Positions 35,795 through 44,904 of a stretch of DNA of 64,000 nucleotides are shown here, piece by piece. The notes under the pieces were generated by a model. It saw only the letters and a program-made list of their open reading frames with translations, searched no databases and was not told where the DNA came from. How positions within the stretch are numbered: the first letter of the stretch is position 1; each line of letters opens with the position of its first letter. The position numbers were made by a program, and so were the translations under genes. Source of the stretch: Amazonocrinis nigriterrae CENA67 (lineage in GTDB: Bacteria > Cyanobacteriota > Cyanobacteriia > Cyanobacteriales > Nostocaceae); contig NZ_JAECZC010000005.1 in assembly GCF_016056305.1 (NCBI RefSeq), positions 1-64,000 of the forward strand. The letters run 5' to 3'.

Positions 35795-35930
35795 GCATGG
35801 GGAATGAGGTGCAGGGGTGCAGGAGTGCAGGGGAGATGAGGGATATGAGGGATATGAGGGAGTAAAAAGAAAATAATTAATCACCAATTCGCCATTCCCC
35901 ATTCCCTATTCCCTATTCCCCCATTCTTAA
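35795..35930. repeat. STRR cluster between convergent genes
   Basis: GGTGCAGGGGTGCAGGAGTGC and GAGGGATATGAGGGATATG units, then CATTCCCCATTCCCTATTCCC next to the folC stop. Confidence 0.85.
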
Positions 35931-37187
35931 AAAATGTCCTATTAAATAGAGGGAACCACACAAAACTACTAAACTATCTGTTGAAGCAAAGGCTGATTCT
36001 AGTGCTAATGATAAATTTGAATTAGTTTGACAAAGGCTTAATCCAGGGCAAATTTCACTAGCTAGCTTTGCTAATTCAATTGGCTCGGCTGAACTATGGT
36101 CTGGTACTGGCACTAAATATAATCGGTCATTTGGTCGTAGTAAAGCTTTGAAAATATCAGCATGTTCTTTATTAGAAAGCATTCCTATCACCCAAGTTAC
36201 TGTTTGGGTATCTAGGGTATCTACATAATCACGCAAAACTTGGGCAGCGGCAGGATTATGAGCGCCATCAATTAATAAGTTTTGATTTCTCCAAGTAATC
36301 CATTGCATTCGCCCGGGCCATTTGGTTTTTGCCATACCGTTGATTATGGCTTCTTCAGAAATTTTCCAACCTTGTTTTTGCAGAATTTCTAAAGCAGCCA
36401 AAGCCAAAGCTGAATTAGTTAATTGAATTTGTCCATGTAAGGGTAAAGGATATTTTATTGTTTTAGTATCTTCAACCAATCCCCAGTCCCTTTTACTTGT
36501 TTGATATTCTGCCCAACCGGAAGCGATTTGGCGTGCAGGTTGAGGTGTAATAATTGGGCATTGTAATTCTTGAACACGCGATCGCACAACTTGGAGGGCA
36601 TCCGGTGGCAATGGCCCAATTACAGCAGGGCATCCAGCTTTGAGAATACCTGCTTTTTCTCTGGCAATGTCAGCCACAGTAGGGCCTAGTTGCTGCCAGT
36701 GTTCGCGACTGATGGAAGTGATGACGCTAACCAAAGGCTTAAAACAGACATTTGTAGCATCTAAGCGCCCCCCTAGCCCTACTTCTATCACTGCTACATC
36801 AACTTGCTGCTGGGCAAAATATAACCAAGCTGCTGCGGTAATTACTTCAAACTGAGTTGGTGATTCTTCATCAGGACAAATTGCTGCTTGGACTTGTTGT
36901 AATAATTGCTTCAATGTCTCTGAAGAAATCGGCTGTTCATTCAGACAAATGCGTTCCGTCCAATCAACTAAATGGGGAGAAATGTAGCGTCCTGTACGAT
37001 AACCAGCCTCAGTGAGTACTGAGGAAAGATAGGCACAGACCGAACCTTTACCATTGGTACCGGCAACGTGAATTATTGGAACTTGGTGATGGGGGTTGCC
37101 GAGATTTGCCAAAAGTTTGACAATGCGATCGAGTCCTAGATGGACACCAAAGCGTTGAAATGATTGTAGCAAGGAATCGATATCCAC
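35913..37187 (-). CDS. folC: bifunctional folylpolyglutamate/dihydrofolate synthase
   Basis: 424 aa, normal length. Mur-ligase fold: P-loop 'HVAGTNGKGSVCAYL' (about 40-54), 'AVIEVGLGGRLDATN', 'SREHWQQLGPTVADIAREKAG' with the carbamylated-Lys motif, and 'LIDGAHNPAAAQ' in the C-terminal domain. Adds glutamate to dihydropteroate and to folates. The ATG lies next to a GGGGTGCAGGGGGGC repeat; no longer start is credible. Confidence 0.95.
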   Translation of the reverse strand: MDIDSLLQSFQRFGVHLGLDRIVKLLANLGNPHHQVPIIHVAGTNGKGSVCAYLSSVLTEAGYRTGRYISPHLVDWTERICLNEQPISSETLKQLLQQVQAAICPDEESPTQFEVITAAAWLYFAQQQVDVAVIEVGLGGRLDATNVCFKPLVSVITSISREHWQQLGPTVADIAREKAGILKAGCPAVIGPLPPDALQVVRSRVQELQCPIITPQPARQIASGWAEYQTSKRDWGLVEDTKTIKYPLPLHGQIQLTNSALALAALEILQKQGWKISEEAIINGMAKTKWPGRMQWITWRNQNLLIDGAHNPAAAQVLRDYVDTLDTQTVTWVIGMLSNKEHADIFKALLRPNDRLYLVPVPDHSSAEPIELAKLASEICPGLSLCQTNSNLSLALESAFASTDSLVVLCGSLYLIGHFLRMGE

Positions 37188-37290
37188 AAGGGGTGCAGGG
37201 GGGCGGGACGGCAGGGGAACAGGGGTGCAGGCGTGCAGGGGAGATGGGAAGATGAGGGAGTAGAGGGGTATAAAACCACTAACAACTGAC
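37188..37290. repeat. STRR cluster (GGGGTGCAGG; GATGAGGGAG)
   Basis: GGTGCAGGGGGGCGGGACGG, GGGGTGCAGGCGTGCAGGG and AACTGACCACTGACAACTGA units fill the gap between folC and psbY. Confidence 0.8.
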
Positions 37291-37304
37291 CACTGACAAC
37301 TGAC

Positions 37305-37352
37305 TATTAAAAATAAAACCGACTGCCTGATAAACAGAGAAACAGCCGGCTA
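37305..37352 (-). terminator. intrinsic terminator of psbY
   Basis: Read on the minus strand: GCCGGCTG and CAGTCGGT (8 bp with G-T pairs) around a TTTCTCTG...-type loop, followed by TTTTATTTTT. 25 bp after the psbY stop. Confidence 0.6.
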
Positions 37353-37376
37353 AATATCGGTGATTTTAACTGAGAT

Positions 37377-37505
37377 TTAAGCTTCTCTATTCAAAAAGCC
37401 TTGAATTTGTCTTAAAGCAGCAGCGCCAATATTAAACGCAGCCCAGCTAGCAGCAATAATTACTGGTGCTAAAACGATTACTACACGAAAATCAATACCA
37501 TCCAT
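37377..37505 (-). CDS. psbY: photosystem II protein Y
   Basis: 42 aa: '[20 protein letters not shown]' then '[20 protein letters not shown]'. A single transmembrane helix preceded by the conserved '[10 protein letters not shown]', as in PsbY. Small thylakoid subunit at the periphery of photosystem II near cytochrome b559. ATG at 37505, TAA at 37377-37379, with a terminator hairpin after it. Confidence 0.93.
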   Translation of the reverse strand: MDGIDFRVVIVLAPVIIAASWAAFNIGAAALRQIQGFLNREA

Positions 37506-37624
37506 GATCTAGAACCCCTCTTTTAAGTAGAAATTAAAGTTTTGTCAACAGTTCTCATTTTTTATTTTTAGCTGAACTGGGCATTTTTTCCAGATCTCTA
37601 TGTAAAGAATCTTTAAAGTAAGGG

Positions 37625-37706
37625 TCAATTGTCAGTTGTCAGTTGTCAGTTGTCAGTTGTGATTCTCCCCATCTTCCTCATCTCCCTCATCTCCCTCATC
37701 TCCCCA
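37625..37706. repeat. STRR cluster (GTCAGTT; CTCCCTCATCT)
   Basis: CAGTTGTCAGTTGTCAGTTG heptamers followed by CATCTCCCTCATCTCCCTC units, just downstream of the carbonic-anhydrase-like gene. Confidence 0.85.
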
Positions 37707-38228
37707 CTAACCAAAGCCAATATCACTCCCCTTACCAGCATGAACCAAAGCTAACTTTTTGTAACGTTCAGCGTGTTCAATCAGTTCTGCGGCTTCGGTG
37801 TCTGTTAATTTACGTAACACTTTTCCGGGAATTCCAACTACAAGAGATAAGGGCGGTACATCCTTAGTCACCACTGCGCCGGCGCCAATAATGCTACCAG
37901 CACCGACTCGTACCCCATCTAAAATTACCGCGCCAATACCAATCAAACTGCCACGTTCAATATGGGCGGAATGTACCACAGCGCGATGCCCTACAGTGAC
38001 ATGATCTTCTAAGATTGTTGGTAAACCTGGGTCACCATGTAGAATTGCTCCATCTTGAATATTTGTACATTCGCCAATGTCAATGCGTTCCACATCAGCC
38101 CTCACCACGGCTGCATACCAAATGCTTGCCCCTGCGGCTATGTTTACCGAACCGATAACAACAGCATTGGCTGCAACAAAGGCTGCTTGAGAAAAATCAG
38201 GAGACGGCCAGTAAGAAGCAGTAGACAC
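37707..38228 (-). CDS. gamma-carbonic-anhydrase-like hexapeptide-repeat protein
   Basis: 173 aa from a GTG at 38228 that places 'STASYWPSPDFSQAAFVAAN' at the N-terminus. A frame extension to 38306 exists but has no family resemblance. Left-handed beta-helix hexapeptide repeats throughout. Zinc-type histidines in 'ILHGDPG' and 'VGHRAVVHSAHI' match gamma-CA/YrdA proteins. C-terminal helix 'LTDTEAAELIEHAERYKKLA'. It could hydrate CO2 or be an inactive relative or an acyl/PaaY-type transferase; sequence alone does not decide. Confidence 0.85.
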   Translation of the reverse strand: MSTASYWPSPDFSQAAFVAANAVVIGSVNIAAGASIWYAAVVRADVERIDIGECTNIQDGAILHGDPGLPTILEDHVTVGHRAVVHSAHIERGSLIGIGAVILDGVRVGAGSIIGAGAVVTKDVPPLSLVVGIPGKVLRKLTDTEAAELIEHAERYKKLALVHAGKGSDIGFG

Positions 38229-38467
38229 GATAGAATATGAATATGGTACCCAGGAACACTGGAGAAACTCCAACCTTTGAGGCTGGTTGCACAACCAGAA
38301 TATCATGGTGTCAACCCTCTACACTGAGGAAGATACTAACGAAATTTGTTTATCCGGCAAATTTTTGTCTTTGCTGCGGTAAACAAGTTGCCCAAAGTAG
38401 TAGAGCCGAAGTGTAAAATCCAACCCACTGGTGCTGGTGAATACGAAACTATGTTTGTACGCACTTC

Positions 38468-38980
38468 ATGATGAATCCAGGCTTGCAGTACCCCATATTT
38501 GGCCCCGAAATTCAGTGCCCCCACTGTCGCCAGACTATTCCGGCACTGACATTAACTGATACTTATCTGTGTCCGCGTCATGGCGCTTTTGAAGCTAATC
38601 CCAAAAATGGAGAATTAATCCATCTCCAGTCTGGACGCCATTGGCGGAGGTGGAATAATGAATGGTATAGACAACATACTCATCCTGATGGCATTCGCTT
38701 TGAAATTCACGAAGCGCTAGACAAGTTATATACTCAGGGCTACCGAGCAACAAGAGTAATTATTGCTAGACGCTATCAGGAATTGATGAGTGGCTATTTA
38801 GAACGCAGCACACCTTGGCGTTCTGGACAACCAGAGGCTGCATCTGCGCGTCTTTATGGCTTACCAGTAGAATTTAGCCCCGACTCTTCAGAAGATCCTT
38901 CCTGGGAAGTGATTAATTTTGATTTGGAGAAAGAGCCAGGTGTTCCTGTGCGCTACCCTTATTTCAGGTTATTTGAGTAG
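38468..38980 (+). CDS. TIGR02652 family protein
   Basis: 170 aa cyanobacterial-specific protein. N-terminal zinc-ribbon-like cysteines ('IQCPHCRQTIP', 'YLCPRHGAF'), then 'HLQSGRHWRRWNNEWYRQHT' and 'GIRFEIHEALDKLYTQGYRA', which fit the TIGR02652 family. Function unknown. A nucleic-acid-binding role is only a guess from the ribbon. A strong terminator follows at 39038. Confidence 0.85.
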   Translation: MMNPGLQYPIFGPEIQCPHCRQTIPALTLTDTYLCPRHGAFEANPKNGELIHLQSGRHWRRWNNEWYRQHTHPDGIRFEIHEALDKLYTQGYRATRVIIARRYQELMSGYLERSTPWRSGQPEAASARLYGLPVEFSPDSSEDPSWEVINFDLEKEPGVPVRYPYFRLFE

Positions 38981-39037
38981 AGTTAGTAGTTATAAGCGGT
39001 AAAGTTAAAAGTTCTTACTCTACACTCAAAAACATTA

Positions 39038-39078
39038 CCCCTCTTCACCGACGTGAAGAGGGGTTTGAGTTTATTGAA
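39038..39078 (+). terminator. intrinsic terminator
   Basis: ACCCCTCTTCAC and GTGAAGAGGGGT (12-bp perfect stem, CGAC loop) followed by TTGAGTTTATT. Confidence 0.8.
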
Positions 39079-39244
39079 TATTGAAAGTTTATCAAAAATA
39101 GCGATCGCTCTCCTAAAACCAAGTTCAGTTTAAGCAAAGTCTCTAGTTTGAAGTTTCAGAATTTGATTGACAAACTCAGCAAATACTTTTTAGCATTGTT
39201 CAAGCTGAGAGTATCAAGTTTGAGCTTCAAAGGTGAAGTGATCG

Positions 39245-39447
39245 CCTTCACAACTCCACCATTCCACCTCAGAACGCAAAACTCCGAGTTCAAAAGTCAA
39301 GCGATCGCCTTCAGAACACCATCGTTTGACTTCAGAACACAAAACTTCGAGTTCAGAACACCATCGTTTGACTTCAGAACACAAAACTTCGAGTTCAGAA
39401 CACCATCATTTGACTTCAGAACTCGGAACTTTGAGATTAAAACTTGA
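39245..39447. repeat. 42-bp tandem repeat, about 3.5 copies plus diverged copies
   Basis: The unit runs TTCAGAACACCATCGTTTGA, then CTTCAGAACACAAAACTTCG, then AG. Two near-perfect copies and diverged flanking ones. Since 42 is divisible by 3, the plus strand reads as a 14-residue repeat ('FRTPSFDFRTQNFE') in a 99-codon frame from 39148. There is no RBS or signal and I do not call it a gene. Confidence 0.85.
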
Positions 39448-39558
39448 AAGTTGGTGTTTGAGCGATCGCGCTTGACAATTTGATAATGATATGTACTAAG
39501 GCGAACTGATAAATTGCTGTTTCTTGCTGCGGTGTTAGGTTACTGGCTGGGCTTTTTG

Positions 39559-41055
39559 CTATTGTGAGGTCAGGCGATCGCACAAATCTGCTAAATTTTT
39601 ACGACAAGTAACAGTTTTGGGATGATTTACTCCCAAACGTCGCTCTAAAATATCTAAAGCTTAGATGTACAAAGCCTCAGCTTCGCTGTATCTGTCTTGG
39701 GAAGAGTAGAGTCCCGCTAAGTTGTTGAGGCTAATGGCGACATGTGGGTGTTCTTCTCCCAGCAGCTTCCGCCTGAGTGCCAAAGCTTGGATGTACAAAG
39801 CCTCAGCTTCGCTGTATCTGCCTTGGGAATCGTAGAGTGCCGCTAGGTTGTTGAGGCTAGAGGCGACATTTGGGTGTTCCTCTCCCAGTAGCTTCCGCCT
39901 GAGTGCCAAAGCTTGGATGTACAAAGCCTCAGCTTCGCTGTATCTGCCTTGGGAATCGTAGAGTGCCGCTAGGTTGTTGAGGCTAGAGGCGACAGATGGA
40001 TGTTCCTCTCCCAGCAGCTTGCGCCACAGTGCCAAAGCTTTGATGAACAAGGGTTCAGCTTCGCTGTATCTGCCTTGGGAATGGTAGAGTGACGCTAAGT
40101 TGTTGAGGCTAGTGGCGATACCTGGGTGTGATTCTCCCAGCAGCTTGCGCTTAAGTGCCAAAGCTTGGATGTACAAAGCCTCAGCTTCGCTGTATCTGCC
40201 TTGGGAACGGTAGAGGAACGCGAGGTTACTAAGGCTGTTGGCTAAGTCTTTCTCTAAACCTAATTGTTGTTGCAGTTCCACAGCCTTGCTTAAATACTCA
40301 ATTGCCAATTCTTGCTCTTTTCTATAATCTTGAAACTCACCCCCCTCAAGTCTTTTTCTATAAATAACTCCTAAGCTAAAGTACAAAGTCGCTAAAGCTG
40401 AATCTTTTACACCTCGCTGTTCTGCATCCTCAATGAATCTTTGCAAATCTTCTATTGGCAATAAATAAGGATTATCATCATCCAAGCCTGAAAACTCATT
40501 GCCACTGAAAGCAAAACGAATCGGTTCTAATTCTCTACCAGAAATAGTGTTTTTCTTCCTAGACGCAAACCGAAAAACACCATTGCGCCAACTCCAAAAA
40601 TCAGGTGCTTTTTGAATTAACTCAACTAATATTTGATTAGTCACCCACAAGACAATGGCAAAAGGAAATGCCCTTAATGCTTCCCTAGTCCACTGCAAGT
40701 AACCGAAAAAAACCTCTTGTTCTGAACGTTCCTTCCCCAGTTTGAGGAAAAAAAGCTGTTCTGCACCAGTCACAGTAATTACTGCTGGGTTACGTTGCTG
40801 CAAATATTCTTCACTTTTTACCAATTGAGAAATAGCAGCCGTTAAACTCGGCTCATCCCTTGCCAATGTCACCCGATAGCAACGAATTTCTGGCTGTAAT
40901 TCTGATTCATACTGAGCAATAATTTCATCACGAAAACTAGCATCATCACAAACTGCTATTAGTAAGTTTAATCGATTTGCTTTAGCTTCAATGGAAATAG
41001 TTAAATAATCATAAGCTTCTCTATTTTCATCATCTGTCAGTAAGTGTTCATTCAT
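39559..41055 (-). pseudogene. TPR protein of an ATPase/TPR module, nonsense-truncated
   Basis: 464 codons from ATG 41055 to an in-frame TAA at 39661-39663, then 33 more codons in the same frame ('LDILERRLGVNHPKTVTCRK') to TAG. The TAA stands where the other repeats have CAA ('ALYIQALAL'), a C-to-T nonsense change. The N-terminal 200 residues form a degenerate NTPase-like domain ('LLIAVCDDASFRDEIIAQYE', 'AVITVTGAEQLFFLKLG'). Five or six 42-residue kinesin-light-chain-type TPRs follow ('SLNNLAALYDSQGRYSEAEA'). The truncated product might still fold. It starts 2 bp after the P-loop gene, so the two are one unit. Confidence 0.8.
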
Positions 41056-41057
41056 TA

Positions 41058-42343
41058 TTAATTAATCAACCCCCTGCGTCTCAAAGTTTCTACAAGAATG
41101 GGGTGAACATCATACGAAGTTACATCATTACGATATTCCAAGATACGCAAACCATGTAGTAATTCTAAAAACTCTGGCTGCTGTACGTCATCAGGCTCAA
41201 AATTATCATAAGTAATTTTCAAAATTTGAAAATCTTCTTTTCCTAAACGCAGGGATAGGTCATTACGCATTTCCTTAATTGCTTGTTCTATAACTTGGTC
41301 ATCAATCACAATTCTTTCTCCTGGTTTCCGCCTGATGAGTCTCAAACAAATTAGACAACATATATTAGCCAGACGAATCAACTCCCGCAGCACTCCACCA
41401 CTGTAGACAACAATCTTCTCTGCGGCAGACTTGTCTATTAATTCACTAGAAATTCGTTTTTGTAAAATTTCACATAAAATATTTGTTGCTTCACTCCGAG
41501 GCTTGGCATCGGGCAAACGATTATCACCCTGATTAAAAATTTTGATAACAGACATTACCTCAGTTTGGTTTTTGGTTTCTGACTTAATATTTTCCCAAAT
41601 AAAACTGTTACACATCACTGCAATAGGGACAGTATAAATAATCCGAATATTAGGTAAAAAGAGAGATTTAATATTGTTACCATAAATTTCATTGACTGTT
41701 GCCAAGTCTAATTTATCTAAGTCATCAATAATGACTAGAGTATCTTTTTTAGTAGTAAATTGAATCAATGCTGCAATTTCATTAATGCGGGCAACTAAGT
41801 CCGATATTTTACGTTCAAATTGCTGTTCAATTTCTTCTCTCACTTTTGCATCAGCTTTTAATTGAACTTTCAGAGATTTGAGAAATCAAAACCAGCTTCA
41901 AGCCCACCTCCTAACTCCGCCTCTGTAGTCCGAGTGCGAGTTGCAAACCACCCATAGATTTGCTCTTTAGTAGTATTAGGAATTTCTACTCTGCGTGCTT
42001 CCGCCTCAGACATTAAATTAAGAGCGATCGCAAACAAAATATTGATATGATTAACAGCCGACATTTCAATACTGTCAGCAATAGAAAAGAAAACTACAAA
42101 ATAATTATCTTCAATTTGTCTACTTAACTCAGCTAATAAAGACGATTTACCGCAGCCCCGATGTCCAGTAAATACAATCTTCGCATCACCATTAGGACTG
42201 TATTCAATATATTGAATTAACTTCTCTATAGAATCATTACCATAATCTACTCTAAAATTCTCAGTTTCTTTCTTTTCCAAAAGTGGTAATAATTCGAGGT
42301 TAGAATACGCTTGCTTAAAAGACTCTTGTCATTCGTTAGACAT
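41058..42343 (-). pseudogene. P-loop ATPase of an ATPase/TPR module, nonsense plus frameshift
   Basis: The conserved frame starts at ATG 42343 ('MSNE') but codon 5 is TGA; it continues 'QESFKQAYSNLELLPLLEKK'. Walker A is 'GHRGCGKSSLLAEL'. At about 41865-41880 the frame is lost after 'EAGFDFSNL' and resumes shifted as 'KVQLKADAKVREEIEQQFER'. Walker B ('TLVIIDDLDKLD'), 'SGGVLRELIRLANICC' and a C-terminal winged-helix-like part ('LHGLRILEYRNDVTSYDVHP') follow. Both pieces keep family-like sequence, so inactivation is recent or a sequencing error. This is an AAA/STAND-like family of cyanobacteria with no assigned role. Confidence 0.8.
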
Positions 42344-42591
42344 AGGCTCTGACAAAATAATATTTTTACTGCCTATTTATATTACTGCCTGTCTAGCCCC
42401 AACTCAAAAATCTTCACTCCATCTCTATGCGTCTCTGTTTATACCAATTCTCTATACACTTGCACTAAATGGTTATTTCTCTCTTCCTTGGCGTTCTTGG
42501 CGTTCTTGACGGTTCGTTTTTTAATATTAAGTGCATCTTCATGGAGAATTGCTATTAAAAAGAAAATATTATCTTCTTCCATCATAACCCT
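42344..42591. other. intergenic, upstream of the ATPase/TPR pair
   Basis: Contains CTTGGCGTTCTTGGCGTTCTTG tandem 11-mers (about 42486-42507). No gene or clear promoter was recognised. Confidence 0.5.
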
Positions 42592-42632
42592 AAAAAACAT
42601 TACCCCTCTCCGCCGATGGAAAGGGGTTAATC
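42592..42632 (-). terminator. intrinsic terminator of ndhCKJ
   Basis: On the minus strand AACCCCTTTCC and GGAGAGGGGT form a stem around ATCGGC, followed by AATGTTTTTT. 30 bp after the ndhJ stop. Confidence 0.65.
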
Positions 42633-42660
42633 AATGCTGAAACTCAGCACTCAGCACTTT

Positions 42661-43188
42661 TTAATAAGCGTCTTGCAACTCGTAGAAATCAGGCGAAACG
42701 TAATCCTTCCGCAAAGGCCAACCCACCCAATCTTCCGGCATTAAAATTCGCTTCAAATTGGGGTGTCCTTCGTAGATAATGCCGTACATGTCGTAAGACT
42801 CGCGCTCTTGCCAATCCGCGGTCTTCCATATCCAGTACACTGAAGGAACTCTCGGATTTTCACGAGGTAAAAACACCTTTACCCGCACTTCTTCAGGTTT
42901 ATCAACATTATCACCGACTTTAATCAAGTGATAAACGCTAACTAAATCCTGTCCTGGGCCGAGGTCAATACCACCTTGAAACTGGAGATAATTAAACCCG
43001 TAAGCATACAGGGCTGTAGCGATGGGAAGCAAGAAATCTGCCTCCACTTTAATTATCTCTACCCCGTTTTTATCAGGTTCCAAAAACTCGTGGTCAAAAC
43101 CGTTTTCCGTCAACCACTGGGAAACTACACCAGCTTTGACCAAAGATTCTTGGGCTGCTGGTACTGGTTTAGATTCTTCTTCAGCCAC
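42661..43188 (-). CDS. ndhJ: NAD(P)H-quinone oxidoreductase subunit J
   Basis: 175 aa, NuoC-like 30-kDa subunit of the NDH-1 connecting arm. '[20 protein letters not shown]', '[20 protein letters not shown]' and '[19 protein letters not shown]' are the conserved complex I 30-kDa signature. Third gene of ndhC-K-J; its ATG overlaps the ndhK stop by 8 bp. A terminator follows. Confidence 0.97.
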   Translation of the reverse strand: MAEEESKPVPAAQESLVKAGVVSQWLTENGFDHEFLEPDKNGVEIIKVEADFLLPIATALYAYGFNYLQFQGGIDLGPGQDLVSVYHLIKVGDNVDKPEEVRVKVFLPRENPRVPSVYWIWKTADWQERESYDMYGIIYEGHPNLKRILMPEDWVGWPLRKDYVSPDFYELQDAY

Positions 43189-43918
43189 GGTTTTGTTCCT
43201 CCTTTTGTTTCTGTGCTGTCAGCAACGCAGGTGGTACTGGTAAACCAATTGCTTCTGCTAGTTCCTTCGGCGGTGTAAAGCGAGTGTCTGACTGCAAATA
43301 CTTACCAGTTAAAATTTGCTCTGTGGGCTTGAGGTTATGAGTCGTGCTGTAAAAACGGTGAGTTTGCTTAATTTGACCGCGTTCTTGCATCGAATCATTA
43401 GCTATCTTCTTCCGCAGCTTAATAATTGCGTCAATGATTGCTTCTGGACGGGGAGGACAACCAGGTAAGTACACATCCACAGGTATCAGTTTGTCAACTC
43501 CACGTACAGCCGTAGGAGAATCCACGCTGAACATGCCACCTGTAATGGTACAAGCTCCCATCGCAATTACATACTTCGGTTCGGGCATTTGTTCATAAAG
43601 ACGCACTAATTGCGGTGCCATCTTCATGGTAATTGTGCCAGCTGTGATAATTAAATCAGCTTGGCGGGGGCTAGAACGGGGAATTAGCCCGAAACGGTCA
43701 AAGTCAAACCGAGAACCAATTAAAGCGGCAAATTCAATAAAACAGCAAGCCGTACCAAACAGCAACGGCCACAAACTTGAAAGCCTCGCCCAGTTGTAGA
43801 GGTCATCAACCGTAGTCAGAATCACATTTTCTGAAAGGTCTTGAGTGACTGTAGGACGCTCAATGGGGTTGATGATGCGCTCTTTGTCCTGGGTTGTTAA
43901 ATTAGAATTCAAGACCAT
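43181..43918 (-). CDS. ndhK: NAD(P)H-quinone oxidoreductase subunit K
   Basis: 245 aa, NuoB-like subunit carrying the N2-type 4Fe-4S cluster next to the quinone site. All four ligands are visible: Cys58 and Cys59 in 'FGTACCFIE', Cys123 in 'MGACTITGG', and Cys154 in 'LPGCPPRPE'. Overlaps both neighbours (ndhC by 10 bp, ndhJ by 8 bp), the standard cyanobacterial ndhCKJ operon. Confidence 0.97.
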   Translation of the reverse strand: MVLNSNLTTQDKERIINPIERPTVTQDLSENVILTTVDDLYNWARLSSLWPLLFGTACCFIEFAALIGSRFDFDRFGLIPRSSPRQADLIITAGTITMKMAPQLVRLYEQMPEPKYVIAMGACTITGGMFSVDSPTAVRGVDKLIPVDVYLPGCPPRPEAIIDAIIKLRKKIANDSMQERGQIKQTHRFYSTTHNLKPTEQILTGKYLQSDTRFTPPKELAEAIGLPVPPALLTAQKQKEEQNRG

Positions 43919-44271
43919 TCCAAAGCTCCTTTACGCCATGCATAAACTAGGGCGACTACAAGAATTGCAATAAAAATTAAGGCTTCAATGAATGCCAATA
44001 GCCCCAAACGATGGAAAGCAACCGCCCAAGGATACAAAAACACAGTCTCCACGTCAAAGACGACAAAGACCAGCGCAAACATATAGTAGCGGATGTTGAA
44101 CTGAATCCAGGCTCCCCCAATTGGTTCCATGCCAGATTCATAGGTGGTGCGACGTTCCAGGCTGTTGCCAGTGGGTCGCAGGAGCTTGGACGCTGAAAGC
44201 GCTAGGGCAGGCACTAGGCTACAGATGATTAGGAAGCCTAGAAAATACTCGTAACCGCTGAGGACAAACAC
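43909..44271 (-). CDS. ndhC: NAD(P)H-quinone oxidoreductase subunit 3
   Basis: 120 aa, three transmembrane segments. Conserved '[20 protein letters not shown]' then '[20 protein letters not shown]', the loop and second helix of NuoA/NdhC. Thylakoid NDH-1 membrane arm, involved in cyclic electron flow, respiration and CO2 uptake. First gene of the operon; divergent from rubA across a 195-bp gap. Confidence 0.97.
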   Translation of the reverse strand: MFVLSGYEYFLGFLIICSLVPALALSASKLLRPTGNSLERRTTYESGMEPIGGAWIQFNIRYYMFALVFVVFDVETVFLYPWAVAFHRLGLLAFIEALIFIAILVVALVYAWRKGALEWS

Positions 44272-44466
44272 AATGAATATCTACCGCTTATGGTGTAAAT
44301 AAGGCTGTTACTTTCTTTTACATTATATCTTTTTGATTTTTCTGAAATCTGGGAAACAGAAGCATTTTAGGTATTTGATTCGTTTTTACCTGTGATAGAA
44401 AAGTCTAACAGTTATGTCATAATTTTTAACGTATATTTAATAATTCCCCTCTGGGAGACTTTAGCC

Positions 44467-44802
44467 ATGAGCGAACAAGCTGTTGAGACTCCGGTGTTAG
44501 ACCGCTACGAGTGTCGCGCCTGCGGTTATGTTTATGAACCTGAGAAGGGAGATGATAGCCATGACATTGCCCCTGGAACAGCTTTTGCAGAACTCCCTGT
44601 AAATTGGCGCTGTCCAGTTTGTACTGCCAAGAAGACCGCTTTCACCAACATTGGGCCTGCGGGTACAGCTTCGGGTTTTAAAGAAAACCTCGGTTATGGT
44701 TTAGGTGTTAACAAGCTCACGCCAGCTCAAAAGAATCTCCTAATTTTTGGTGCTTTGGCTCTTGCCTTCTTGTTTTTTATCAGTCTTTACGGTTTACAAT
44801 AA
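44467..44802 (+). CDS. rubA: membrane-anchored rubredoxin (photosystem assembly factor)
   Basis: 111 aa from ATG 44467; an upstream in-frame extension has no resemblance to the family. The rubredoxin fold has its iron ligands at Cys16/Cys19 ('ECRACGYVY') and Cys49/Cys52 ('RCPVCTAKK'), then a linker and a C-terminal membrane anchor ('NLLIFGALALAFLFFISLYG'). RubA is required for photosystem I (and II) assembly in cyanobacteria and plants. It is located directly before ycf48 and psbEFLJ, the classic conserved order. Confidence 0.95.
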   Translation: MSEQAVETPVLDRYECRACGYVYEPEKGDDSHDIAPGTAFAELPVNWRCPVCTAKKTAFTNIGPAGTASGFKENLGYGLGVNKLTPAQKNLLIFGALALAFLFFISLYGLQ

Positions 44803-44904
44803 GACCCGTTATCTTTTTTACCTCTTTTAGGGGATTTCCTCTACCCTTGAAGTTAAAAATCTAGGGAACCATTACACAAGTTTAGAAACAACTAAGAAAT
44901 ACTG

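Noticed and set aside
39245-39447. CRISPR array
   Set aside because: The 42-bp units are contiguous without unique spacers, so it is a simple tandem repeat.
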